Positions 32,124-39,426 of a DNA stretch of 57,596 bases are shown here, piece by piece. The notes below the pieces were generated by a model. The model was not told the DNA's origin. It saw nothing but the letters and a program-made list of their open reading frames with translations, and made no database searches. Within the stretch, counting starts at the first letter, position 1. Every line of letters begins with the position of its first letter. A program made the translations under genes and the position numbers. The stretch is from positions 1-57,596 of the forward strand of contig NZ_SMJW01000014.1 in the NCBI RefSeq assembly GCF_004348335.1, given 5' to 3'. The stretch comes from Actinomadura bangladeshensis (GTDB lineage Bacteria; Actinomycetota; Actinomycetes; Streptosporangiales; Streptosporangiaceae).

Positions 32124-33731
32124 TCAGTCTTGGACGCCGGCGGCGAGCATGGGGGTCAGGGTCAGGCCGGGGTGTTCTCGTTCGAGGGCGCGTAGGCGCC
32201 ATTTGTCGGTGAAGACCGCTACCAGGGAGCCGTCCAGGGGGCGGGACAGGACCTCGGCGCCGCGGCGGCCGGTCAGTTCCTCGGCGGATTCCTTGTCGGT
32301 GATCCGGGCGGTCGAGTAGTCGAGGCGGGTCAGTTCGATCGGGGCGCCGAACTCGGTGTCCATGCGGGCGGCGACGACCTCGAACTGCAGGGGGCCGACC
32401 GCGGCGAGGACCGGGGCCTGGTCGCCGCGCAGGTCGCTGCGCAGCACCTGCACGACGCCCTCGCCGCCGAGCTGCTCGATGCCGCGCCGGAACTGCTTGG
32501 CGCGGCCGTTGTCCTTGGCGCGCGCCACCATGAAGTGCTCGGGCGCGAACGCGGGGATGGGCGGGAACTCCACCGGGGTCTTGGTGTAGAGGGTGTCGCC
32601 GACGGTCAGGCCGGACGTGTTCGGCAGCCCGATCACGTCGCCGGGGTAGGCCGCGTCCAGCGTCGAGCGGTCGCGGCCGAACATCGTCTGCGCGTACTTC
32701 GTCGCCAGCGGGCGTCCCGTGGAGGCGTGGACGAGGGTCATGCCGCGCTCGAACCGGCCCGAGCACACCCGGATGAACGCGAGCCGGTCGCGGTGCGCCC
32801 GGTCCATGCCCGCCTGCACCTTGAAGACCTGGCCGGAGAACGGTGCCGCCACCGGACGCTCGGTCCCGCCCGTGTCGGCGCGCGCGGACGGGGCGGGCGC
32901 CAGCCGCCGCACGGTCTCCAGCAGCGCGCCGACGCCGAAGTTGGGCAGCGCCGCCCCGAACAGGACGGGCGTGCACACCCCGGCGTGGAAGGCGTCCATG
33001 TCGAGGACGGCGCCGATCTCGTCGAGCAGTTCCAGTTCTTCGAGGGCGGTCCGCCAGGCGTCGCCCTCCTCCCGCGCCGCCTGCTCGGCGGGCACCCGCT
33101 CCTCGATGGCGCGGGTCGCGCCGCCGGGGGTGCGGCGGAACCGGGTGAACGTGCCGGTGGCCCGGTCGATGAGGCCGCGGAAGTCGCCCGCGGCGCCGAC
33201 CGGCCAGGTCAGCGGGGCGGGACGCAGCCCGATGCGCTGCTCGACCTCGTCCAGCAGTTCGAGGGGCTCGCGTCCGGGCCGGTCCCACTTGTTGACGAAC
33301 GTGAGCACCGGGATGCGGCGGTGCCGGCACACGTCGAACAGCTTCAGCGTCTGGGCCTCCAGGCCCTTGGCCGAGTCCAGCAGCATGACGGCGCCGTCGA
33401 CGGCCGCGAGCACCCGGTAGGTGTCCTCGGAGAAGTCGGCGTGGCCGGGGGTGTCGAGCAGGTTCAGCAGTGCGCCGCCGAACTCGAAGCGCAGCACCGA
33501 GGACGTGATCGAGATGCCGCGGGAGCGTTCGATGTCCATCCAGTCGGACCGGACGCCGCCGCGCCCCGCCTTGCCGTGCACGGCGCCCGCCTGCTCGATC
33601 GCCGCCGCGTGCAGGGCGAGCGCCTCGGTCAGCGTCGACTTCCCCGCGTCCGGATGGCTGATCATCGCGAACGTCCGGCGGCGTGCCGCCTCGGCCGCGA
33701 CGTCCTCCGGCGTGCCCGTTCCGCCGCTCAC
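32124..33731 (-). CDS. prfC: peptide chain release factor 3
   Basis: 535 residues from GTG 33731, with GGAAGGGGAG upstream. This is a translational GTPase that removes RF1/RF2 from the ribosome after termination. G1 SHPDAGKST, switch region ERSRGISITSSVLRFEF, G3 DTPGH and G4 NKWD are intact. The specific RF3 blocks (VWP-like TWPVGAAGDFRGLIDR; LQFEVVAARMDTEFGAP) distinguish it from EF-G. Normal length. It is divergent from the small leader frame and MerR gene. Confidence 0.95.
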   Translation of the reverse strand: MSGGTGTPEDVAAEAARRRTFAMISHPDAGKSTLTEALALHAAAIEQAGAVHGKAGRGGVRSDWMDIERSRGISITSSVLRFEFGGALLNLLDTPGHADFSEDTYRVLAAVDGAVMLLDSAKGLEAQTLKLFDVCRHRRIPVLTFVNKWDRPGREPLELLDEVEQRIGLRPAPLTWPVGAAGDFRGLIDRATGTFTRFRRTPGGATRAIEERVPAEQAAREEGDAWRTALEELELLDEIGAVLDMDAFHAGVCTPVLFGAALPNFGVGALLETVRRLAPAPSARADTGGTERPVAAPFSGQVFKVQAGMDRAHRDRLAFIRVCSGRFERGMTLVHASTGRPLATKYAQTMFGRDRSTLDAAYPGDVIGLPNTSGLTVGDTLYTKTPVEFPPIPAFAPEHFMVARAKDNGRAKQFRRGIEQLGGEGVVQVLRSDLRGDQAPVLAAVGPLQFEVVAARMDTEFGAPIELTRLDYSTARITDKESAEELTGRRGAEVLSRPLDGSLVAVFTDKWRLRALEREHPGLTLTPMLAAGVQD

Positions 33732-33841
33732 CGCTCCCCTTCCCGTTCGTTCCGACGCTCGAATCTACCCTTACGTTAGAGTACTGTGCGCGCGGCCGGC
33801 CGGAGGCATGTTCACCGGCCGGGCGGCCACCGGAACAGGAG

Positions 33842-33901
33842 ATGGCAAGCTTGACCGACATTGTGGATCGTCCGCCCCGGCAGGACGCGCCGGTGGCGTG
33901 A
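33842..33901 (+). CDS. possible 19-residue leader peptide before the MerR gene
   Basis: ATG 33842 directly after ACAGGAG opens MASLTDIVDRPPRQDAPVA and a stop at 33899-33901, twelve bases before the merR start and overlapping its AGGAGGAG. It could be a translated leader coupling to merR, the remnant of a longer N-terminus, or chance. No family is recognised. Confidence 0.3.
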   Translation: MASLTDIVDRPPRQDAPVA

Positions 33902-33912
33902 GGAGGAGCCCG

Positions 33913-34341
33913 ATGGACGGCAGGCACATGCAGATCGGCGAGGTCGCCGACCGGACGGGGCTCAGCCTGCGCACCATCCGCCACTACGAGGAGGTCGGCC
34001 TCGCCCTCCCCACCGCGCGTTCCCAGGGCGGCTTCCGCCTTTACACCGACGACGACGTGGCGCGCCTCCTGGTCATCAAGCGGATGAAGCCGCTCGACTT
34101 CACCCTCGAAGAGATGCGCGACCTGCTGACCGTCCTCGACCGGCTACGGTCGGCCGGTACGGACGAGACCCTCCGCGCCGACCTCGCCGAACGGCTCGCC
34201 GTCTACCGCTCGCTGGTCGAGGAACGCTGCGCGAAGATCCGGGCCCGCCTGTCGGACGCCGAGCAGTTCTCCGCCGAACTCACCACGGAGCTGCGCGTGC
34301 ACCGTCCCCGCGAGGACCGTCCCCGCGAGGACCGTTCCTGA
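33913..34341 (+). CDS. MerR family transcriptional regulator
   Basis: 142 residues from ATG 33913, with AGGAGGAG six bases upstream. MQIGEVADRTGLSLRTIRHY with YEEVGLALPTARSQGGFRLY is the MerR winged helix-turn-helix. A coiled-coil dimer helix follows (ADLAERLAVYRSLVEERCAK). There is one Cys only and no metal-binding C-terminal loop, so it is not a classical metal sensor. The C-terminus has a short RPREDRPRED repeat. It precedes a ClC channel gene by 89 bases and may regulate it. Confidence 0.9.
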   Translation: MDGRHMQIGEVADRTGLSLRTIRHYEEVGLALPTARSQGGFRLYTDDDVARLLVIKRMKPLDFTLEEMRDLLTVLDRLRSAGTDETLRADLAERLAVYRSLVEERCAKIRARLSDAEQFSAELTTELRVHRPREDRPREDRS

Positions 34342-34379
34342 GAGCACCGTTCCTGCCACGGCGCCGCGCATCCAGAGTG

Positions 34380-34392
34380 TTGCATACTGCAA
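34380..34392. promoter_or_regulatory. dyad TTGCATACTGCAA upstream of the ClC gene
   Basis: TTGCA-TAC-TGCAA, 38 bases before the GTG start of the ClC gene. It contains a plausible -10 (CATACT) and is the only AT-rich patch in the merR-ClC gap. The MerR protein encoded just upstream is a candidate ligand. The assignment is a guess. Confidence 0.35.
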
Positions 34393-34430
34393 TAGTTGGT
34401 TCGGGTTGAATGTGCGAGGAGAGGGGCCTG

Positions 34431-36299
34431 GTGGGTGGTGCCTCGCCGGACGCGGTGATACCGGTCGAGCGCCGGGCGCGCGGGATCATGGCGCGGGTCC
34501 GGGAGACGCAGTGGGGCCTCATCCTGCTCGCGCTGGTCGCCGGGTGCGGGGCCGGCGCCGGGGCCGTCGTGTTCCGGGAGCTCATCAGGCTGTTCACGCA
34601 CCTGTTCACCGGGCACGCGGACTACTCCGCGGCCGGGCACGCCGCCAACCCGCACCTCGCCTGGGCGGGGCCGTTCTTCGTGCTGGCCGTGCCGGTCGTC
34701 GCGGGGCTGGTGTACGGGCCGCTGGTGCACCGGTTCGCGCCCGAGGCGCGCGGGCACGGCGTCCCGGAGGTCATGCTGGCCGTCGCACAGCGCGGCGGGC
34801 GCATCGGCGCGCAGGTCGCGCTGGTCAAGTCGCTCGCGTCCGCGCTGACCATCGGCTCGGGCGGCTCGGTGGGACGCGAGGGTCCGATCGTGCAGATCGG
34901 CGCGGCGCTGGGCTCGACGCTGGGCCGGGTCGTGCGGCTGACAGAGGCCCGGCTGCGCATCCTCGTCGCGTGCGGCGCGGCCGGCGGCATCGCGGCGACC
35001 TTCAACGCGCCGCTGGCCGGCGTGTTCTTCGCGATGGAGCTGATCCTCCGCGACTTCACCGTCGAGTCCTTCGGCGTGGTGGTGCTGGCGAGCGTCACGG
35101 CCAGCGTCATCGGACGGGCCGCGTTCGGCTCGGGCTCGTTCATGCAGCTGCCGGACTTCCACATGGACCATCCCGCCGAGTACGCCCTCTTCGCCGTTCT
35201 CGGGCTGGCCGGCGCCCTGGTCGGAGTGGGGTTCACGCGCGTCCTCTACACGGTGGAGGACGCATGCGACCGCATCTGGCGCGGGCCCGAGTGGCTGCGC
35301 CCGGCCGCCGGGGGGTTGCTGCTCGGCGGGCTGCTGCTGGCCGTCCCGCAGATGTACGGCGTCGGGTACCCCGCACTGGAGAAGGCCGTGGACGGCGGGT
35401 ACGCGATCGGGTTCCTGCTCCTGCTGCTGGGCGCCAAGATCCTCGCCACCAGCCTGACCATCGGGATCGGCGGTTCCGGCGGGGTGTTCGCACCGAGCCT
35501 GTTCATGGGCGCGATGCTCGGCAGCGCGTTCGGCGCGGGCGTCCACCAGGTCGCGCCGTCGCTCACGTCCTCGCCGGGCGCGTACGGGCTGGTCGGCATG
35601 GGCGCGGTGTTCGCGGGCGCCGCCCGGGCCCCGATCACCGCGGTGGTGATCCTCTTCGAGCTGACCGGCGAGTACTCCATCATCCTGCCGATGATGACCG
35701 CGATCGTGGTGGCCGCCCTGGCGAGCCGGCACCTGTCGGCCGGCACCGTCTACACCGTGAAGCTCCGCCGCCGCGGCATAGACCTGGACGCGCCGCCCAC
35801 CGACCCGCGCCTGACCAGGCGTGTCGCCAGTGTGATGGAGCCGGTGCCCGCGCCGCTCTCCGGGGCGCTGTCGGTGGCGGCGGCGGCGCAGCCGCTCGTC
35901 CTGTCCGAGCATGGGGCGCTGCCGGTGCTCGACGAGCAGGGCGCCTACCAGGGCGTCATCACCGCGCGGGCCGCCGCCGAGGCCCTCGCCGACGCGGAGG
36001 CGGGGCGGCAGACGGTCCCGCCGAGCGCGGGGGACTTGGCGGAGATGCCGGCGCCGCTCACCATCGACATGCCGCTGTCGGACGCGTTGCACGTCCTGAC
36101 GGCCGCCGGCGGGTCCGGGCTGCCTGTCCTGGACGCCGAGCGCACCGTCCTGGCGGGCTGGATCACGCATCAGTCCGTGCTGCGGGCGCTGCACGTCCCG
36201 GCCGAGGGCGGGCAGGGGGCGGATCCGGTGGCGTCCAAAGGTGTACTACGGTTCGTAGTAGATGGCTCCGGACGCCGCGAACGAGAGGATGCGCGCTGA
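34431..36299 (+). CDS. ClC family chloride channel/antiporter with CBS domains
   Basis: 622 residues from GTG 34431, with GAGGAGAGG 6-7 bases upstream. ATG 34410 in frame would put that site inside the gene. About 16 membrane segments are present. The gating motif GSGGSVGREGP keeps the ion-pathway Glu, and GIGGSGGVFAPSLFMGA is intact. The first selectivity motif, usually GSGIP, reads GHGVPEV. Two CBS domains follow (about 460-610; ALPVLDEQGAYQGVITARAA and GLPVLDAERTVLAGWITHQS). The last codons overlap a BlaI-type operator, and the tail after LHVPAEGG may be foreign. Confidence 0.9.
   Translation: MGGASPDAVIPVERRARGIMARVRETQWGLILLALVAGCGAGAGAVVFRELIRLFTHLFTGHADYSAAGHAANPHLAWAGPFFVLAVPVVAGLVYGPLVHRFAPEARGHGVPEVMLAVAQRGGRIGAQVALVKSLASALTIGSGGSVGREGPIVQIGAALGSTLGRVVRLTEARLRILVACGAAGGIAATFNAPLAGVFFAMELILRDFTVESFGVVVLASVTASVIGRAAFGSGSFMQLPDFHMDHPAEYALFAVLGLAGALVGVGFTRVLYTVEDACDRIWRGPEWLRPAAGGLLLGGLLLAVPQMYGVGYPALEKAVDGGYAIGFLLLLLGAKILATSLTIGIGGSGGVFAPSLFMGAMLGSAFGAGVHQVAPSLTSSPGAYGLVGMGAVFAGAARAPITAVVILFELTGEYSIILPMMTAIVVAALASRHLSAGTVYTVKLRRRGIDLDAPPTDPRLTRRVASVMEPVPAPLSGALSVAAAAQPLVLSEHGALPVLDEQGAYQGVITARAAAEALADAEAGRQTVPPSAGDLAEMPAPLTIDMPLSDALHVLTAAGGSGLPVLDAERTVLAGWITHQSVLRALHVPAEGGQGADPVASKGVLRFVVDGSGRREREDAR
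36244..36260. promoter_or_regulatory. BlaI/CopY-type operator TACTACG-GTT-CGTAGTA
   Basis: A perfect 7-bp inverted repeat with a 3-base spacer, closely matching the TACTACA/TGTAGTA-type sites of BlaI/MecI/CopY repressors. It lies inside the last codons of the ClC gene and about 65-80 bases before a small membrane-protein frame of copper-cluster type. No blaI gene is present in the window. Confidence 0.55.
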
Positions 36300-36322
36300 C
36301 GGCGGCATGCGGCGTCCAGGTG

Positions 36323-36604
36323 ATGCCGGGGCCGGGCATGTTCGCCGTGCACCTCGCCGCCGCGTTCCTGCTCGGCCGGGTGCTGCACCGCGGCGAGGAC
36401 GCCCTGTGGCGGATCGTGCGGGCGTCGCGGCGGACGGCGGGCGCGCTCTTCGCCGCCGTCTTCCTGCGTCCCGCCGCGCACCGCCCGCCTGAGGTGCGCG
36501 TTCTGGTGCGCCGCCGTTTCGAGAACGAGGCCGGACGGGGCGAGTCCCCGCTGCTGGACCATGCCGTGATCCGGCGCGGTCCGCCCGGCGTGGCGATGGC
36601 TTGA
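36323..36604 (+). CDS. small membrane protein fragment, copper-cluster type
   Basis: 93 residues if ATG 36323 (GTG 36320 also in frame) is used. One hydrophobic segment GMFAVHLAAAFLLGRVLHRG then EDALWRIVRAS resembles the second half of small multi-helix proteins found with CopC/YcnI/DyP genes in actinomycetes. The frame is open upstream without a better start, suggesting a lost N-terminus. It ends in the junction with the truncated DyP gene, overlapping it out of frame. It may be non-functional. Confidence 0.4.
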   Translation: MPGPGMFAVHLAAAFLLGRVLHRGEDALWRIVRASRRTAGALFAAVFLRPAAHRPPEVRVLVRRRFENEAGRGESPLLDHAVIRRGPPGVAMA

Positions 36605-37406
36605 GCCGGACGCCCTGGTGGAGATGCCGCCGTTCCCCGCCGACGCCCTCGACCGCTCGCGCAGCGACGGCGACCTGTGGGTGCAGATCGGCGCCGACGA
36701 CCCCCTGGTGGCCGTGCACGCATTGCGCATGCTCCAGAAGGCCGCGGCAGGCACGGCGGAAGTCCGCTGGATGATGAGCGGCTTCAACCGGGCGCGGGGT
36801 GCGACCGACCGTCCCCGGACCGGCCGCAACCTGATGGGACAGATCGACGGCACCGGCAACCCGGACCCGTCCGAGTACGACGCCGAGATCTTCGTCGCGG
36901 ACACGACCGGCCCGCACGCGTGGATGAACGGCGGCTCGTACGCGGTCGTCCGGCGCATCCGGATGCTGCTCGACAGCTGGGACCGGCTGCCCCTCGCCCG
37001 CCAAGAGCGGATCATCGGCCGCCGCAAGTCCGACGGCGCCCCGCTGTCCGGCGGGACGGAGACGACGCCGCCGAACCTCGGCGCGGTCGGCCCGGACGGG
37101 GCGCTCGCCATCGCCGGCGACGCCCACGTCCGGGTGGCCGCGCCGTCGTCCAACGGCGGCGCGACGATGCTGCGCCGCGGCTTCTCCTACCACGACGGCC
37201 TGCGCCCGGACGGCGCGCCGGACGCCGGCCTGCTGTTCGTCGCCTGGCAGGCCGACCCGACGACCGGCTTCATCCAGGTGCAGCGCAAGCTCGACGGCGC
37301 GGACGGCCTCACCCGCTTCCCGCGGCACGAGTCCAGCGCGATCTTCGCCGTCCCCGGCGGCGCCGACTCCGGCGGCTACGTCGGACAATCGCTCCTGGAG
37401 GCTTGA
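36603..37406 (+). pseudogene. DyP-type peroxidase, N-terminally truncated
   Basis: About 268 codons are readable from 36603. GTG 36618 is the first start-like codon. LMGQIDGTGNP holds the GxxDG motif with the distal Asp, DAHVRVAAPSSNGGATMLRR the proximal heme His region, and RFPRHESSAIFAVPGG the C-terminal signature. Full EfeB/DyP enzymes are about 400 residues, so about 130 N-terminal residues, including any Tat signal and half of the ferredoxin-like fold, are missing. In frame, a stop at 36567 bounds the deletion junction to 36570-36603. It is likely inactive or a recent deletion product. Confidence 0.75.
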
Positions 37407-37434
37407 CCTTCGAGCCGGGTCGAAGGTTTACCGT
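37403..37434 (+). promoter_or_regulatory. MerR-type promoter with long spacer and CCTTCGA-N6-TCGAAGG operator
   Basis: TTGACC (37403-37408) and a -10 at about 37428-37434 (TTACCG/TACCGT) are separated by 19-20 bases, and a perfect dyad ACCTTCGA-GCCGGG-TCGAAGGT fills the spacer. This is the architecture that MerR-family activators untwist. It stands directly before the second merR gene, whose ATG is at 37442, so autoregulation with little or no leader is expected. Confidence 0.8.
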
Positions 37435-37441
37435 CGCAAGT

Positions 37442-38212
37442 ATGAGCACGATGCGGATCTCACAGCTCGCCGAGCGCAGCGGCGTCCCGGCGACGACGCT
37501 GCGGTACTACGAGAGCGCGGGCCTGCTGACCGCGGACCGCACCCCGTCCGGCTACCGGGCGTACGGGGAGGACGCGGTCGCCAGGCTCGCGTTCATCGGC
37601 TCGGCCAAGCACCTCGGCCTCCCCCTGGACGAGATCGGGGAACTGCTCGCCGTCTGGGAGTCCGGGGCCTGCGCGGACGTGAAGGCCGACCTGCGCCCCC
37701 GCGTGGCCGCCCGCCTGGACGAGTCCGAGCGGCGCCTCGCGGAGACGGAGGCGTTCACCCGGTCACTGCACGACGTCCTCCGCCACCTGGACGAACTCCC
37801 CGACCGGACGGTCCCCTGCGACGCCGAATGCGGCTTCCCGGACGGCCCGCCCCGCGCCGAGCAACACGCGGACACGGCCGAGCTGGATGGTTGCGGATGC
37901 GGCGCGGCGCCCGGTCCCGAGAAGGCCGGGGAACAGGCGATCGTCTGCTCGCTCTCCGGAGACGGCATGGCCGAGCGCATCGCCGAATGGCGGACGCTCG
38001 CCCACGGCGCCCGGCCGCTGGAGATCGACGGCGGCGTACGAGTCACGCTGCCCGCCGCCAAGGCCGGAGCGGTCGCCGAGCTGGCCGCGGCCGAGCAGCG
38101 GTGCTGCCCGTTCTTCGACTTCCGGCTCTGCTTCGATGGTGACGTCGTTCATCTGGAGGTCCGCGCCCCAGCGGACGCCGCCGGCCTGATCGACGACCTG
38201 TTCGCCCCGTGA
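37442..38212 (+). CDS. MerR family metal-responsive-like regulator with Cys-rich C-terminal domain
   Basis: 256 residues, nearly twice the usual MerR length. Residues 1-75 are the MerR DNA-binding domain (MRISQLAERSGVPATTLRYY). Cys77, at the position used by Zn/Hg/Cd sensors, is followed by the dimer helix and Cys126/Cys130 (VPCDAEC), then CGCG at 151-154. An extra C-terminal domain of about 85 residues (AEWRTLAHGARPLEIDGGVR, AAEQRCCPFFDFRLCFDG) adds more Cys. This suggests a thiophilic metal sensor with an accessory metal-binding domain. It is preceded by its own 19-bp-spacer promoter and followed closely by ynfA. Confidence 0.85.
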   Translation: MSTMRISQLAERSGVPATTLRYYESAGLLTADRTPSGYRAYGEDAVARLAFIGSAKHLGLPLDEIGELLAVWESGACADVKADLRPRVAARLDESERRLAETEAFTRSLHDVLRHLDELPDRTVPCDAECGFPDGPPRAEQHADTAELDGCGCGAAPGPEKAGEQAIVCSLSGDGMAERIAEWRTLAHGARPLEIDGGVRVTLPAAKAGAVAELAAAEQRCCPFFDFRLCFDGDVVHLEVRAPADAAGLIDDLFAP

Positions 38213-38226
38213 TCTAGGACGCCGCC

Positions 38227-38562
38227 GTGCTCGTCGCCCGCTCCATCGCCCTGTTCGCCGTCGCCGCCGTCCTGGAGATCGGCGGCGCCTGGCTGGTGTG
38301 GCAGGGCGTGCGCGAGCACCGGGGCTGGCTCTGGGCCGGCGCGGGCCTCATCGCGCTCGGGCTGTACGGCTTCGCCGCCACGTTCCAGCCGGACGCCCAC
38401 TTCGGCCGCGTCCTCGCCGCCTACGGCGGCATCTTCGTCGCCGGGTCGATCCTGTGGGGCGTCGTCGCCGACGGCTACCGCCCCGACCGCTTCGACATCG
38501 CCGGCGCCCTGATCTGCCTCGCCGGCATGGCCGTCATCATGTACGCCCCGCGCGGCCACTGA
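38227..38562 (+). CDS. YnfA family (UPF0060) small membrane protein
   Basis: 111 residues from GTG 38227, 14 bases after the merR stop. Four hydrophobic helices with the family blocks [54 protein letters not shown] and [16 protein letters not shown]. YnfA proteins are SMR-like in size. A drug or metal efflux role has been proposed for some. Co-transcription with the Cys-rich MerR hints at a metal or thiol-reactive inducer here, which is inference. Confidence 0.92.
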   Translation: MLVARSIALFAVAAVLEIGGAWLVWQGVREHRGWLWAGAGLIALGLYGFAATFQPDAHFGRVLAAYGGIFVAGSILWGVVADGYRPDRFDIAGALICLAGMAVIMYAPRGH

Positions 38563-38604
38563 ACGCGGCCGGCGGGCTCCGTCCCTCCCGCGAAAGGCCC
38601 TCCA

Positions 38605-39426
38605 TTGACCTCCCCGAACGTCCTGGTCACCGGCGCATCGTCAGGCATCGGCCGGGCGACCGCGCTGCTGTTCGCCGAGCGCGGCGCCCGCGTCTTCGGC
38701 ACGTCCCGGCGGGACCGCCCGGACGAGGCCGGTGTGCGGATGCTCCGCCTGGACGTGCGCTCCGACGAATCCGTGCGGGCCTGCGTCGGCGAAGTGACCG
38801 CTCAGGCGGGCGGCATCGACGTCCTTGTCAACAACGCGGGCGTCATGCACGAGGGCTTCGCCGAGGAGACCGCGCCGCAGGAGGCGCGGGCAGTGTTCGA
38901 GACGAACTTCTTCGGTGCCGTACGCCTCGTCAACGCCGCGCTGCCCGGCATGCGCGAACGGCGCCGGGGACGCATCGTCAACGTCGGGTCGCTGGCCGCG
39001 TGGGTCGGGGAGCCGGGCGAGGGCTTCTACGCCGCCTCCAAGGCCGCCCTCGCCCGGTACACCGAGTCGCTGCGCCACGAGGTGTGGCATCTGGGTATCG
39101 CGGTCTCGCTGGTCGAGCCGGGCGTCTTCACCACCGAGGTGCTGAACTCGTCCACCGCCACCGCCGGCACCGCCGCGATCGCCGACTACGACGGGCCCCG
39201 GGAGAGCGCCCGCGCCACCCTCCATGACGCCCTGCGGAAGGGCGACGACCCGGGCAAGGCGGCCCGGATCATCTGGAAGGCCGCGACCGTGAAGGCGCCG
39301 CGCGGACGCTACGGCGCCGGACCGCAGAGCTTCGCGGTGCCCCGGCTCAAGACGCTGGCCCCGCAGCGACTCGTCGACGCCGCGCTGCGGCGGGCCTACC
39401 GGCTGCCGTCGAGGGCGGACAGGTAG
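38605..39426 (+). CDS. short-chain dehydrogenase/reductase
   Basis: 273 residues from TTG 38605 (GCGAAAGGCC upstream; no ATG or GTG fits the conserved N-terminus). Classical SDR: cofactor motif TGASSGIG, NNAG, catalytic Ser in VNVGSLAAW and YxxxK in YAASK. The basic Arg after beta-2 (TSRRDRP) favours NADP(H). The substrate is unknown. Its last 31 bases overlap the end of the convergent acyl-CoA ligase gene. Confidence 0.9.
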   Translation: MTSPNVLVTGASSGIGRATALLFAERGARVFGTSRRDRPDEAGVRMLRLDVRSDESVRACVGEVTAQAGGIDVLVNNAGVMHEGFAEETAPQEARAVFETNFFGAVRLVNAALPGMRERRRGRIVNVGSLAAWVGEPGEGFYAASKAALARYTESLRHEVWHLGIAVSLVEPGVFTTEVLNSSTATAGTAAIADYDGPRESARATLHDALRKGDDPGKAARIIWKAATVKAPRGRYGAGPQSFAVPRLKTLAPQRLVDAALRRAYRLPSRADR

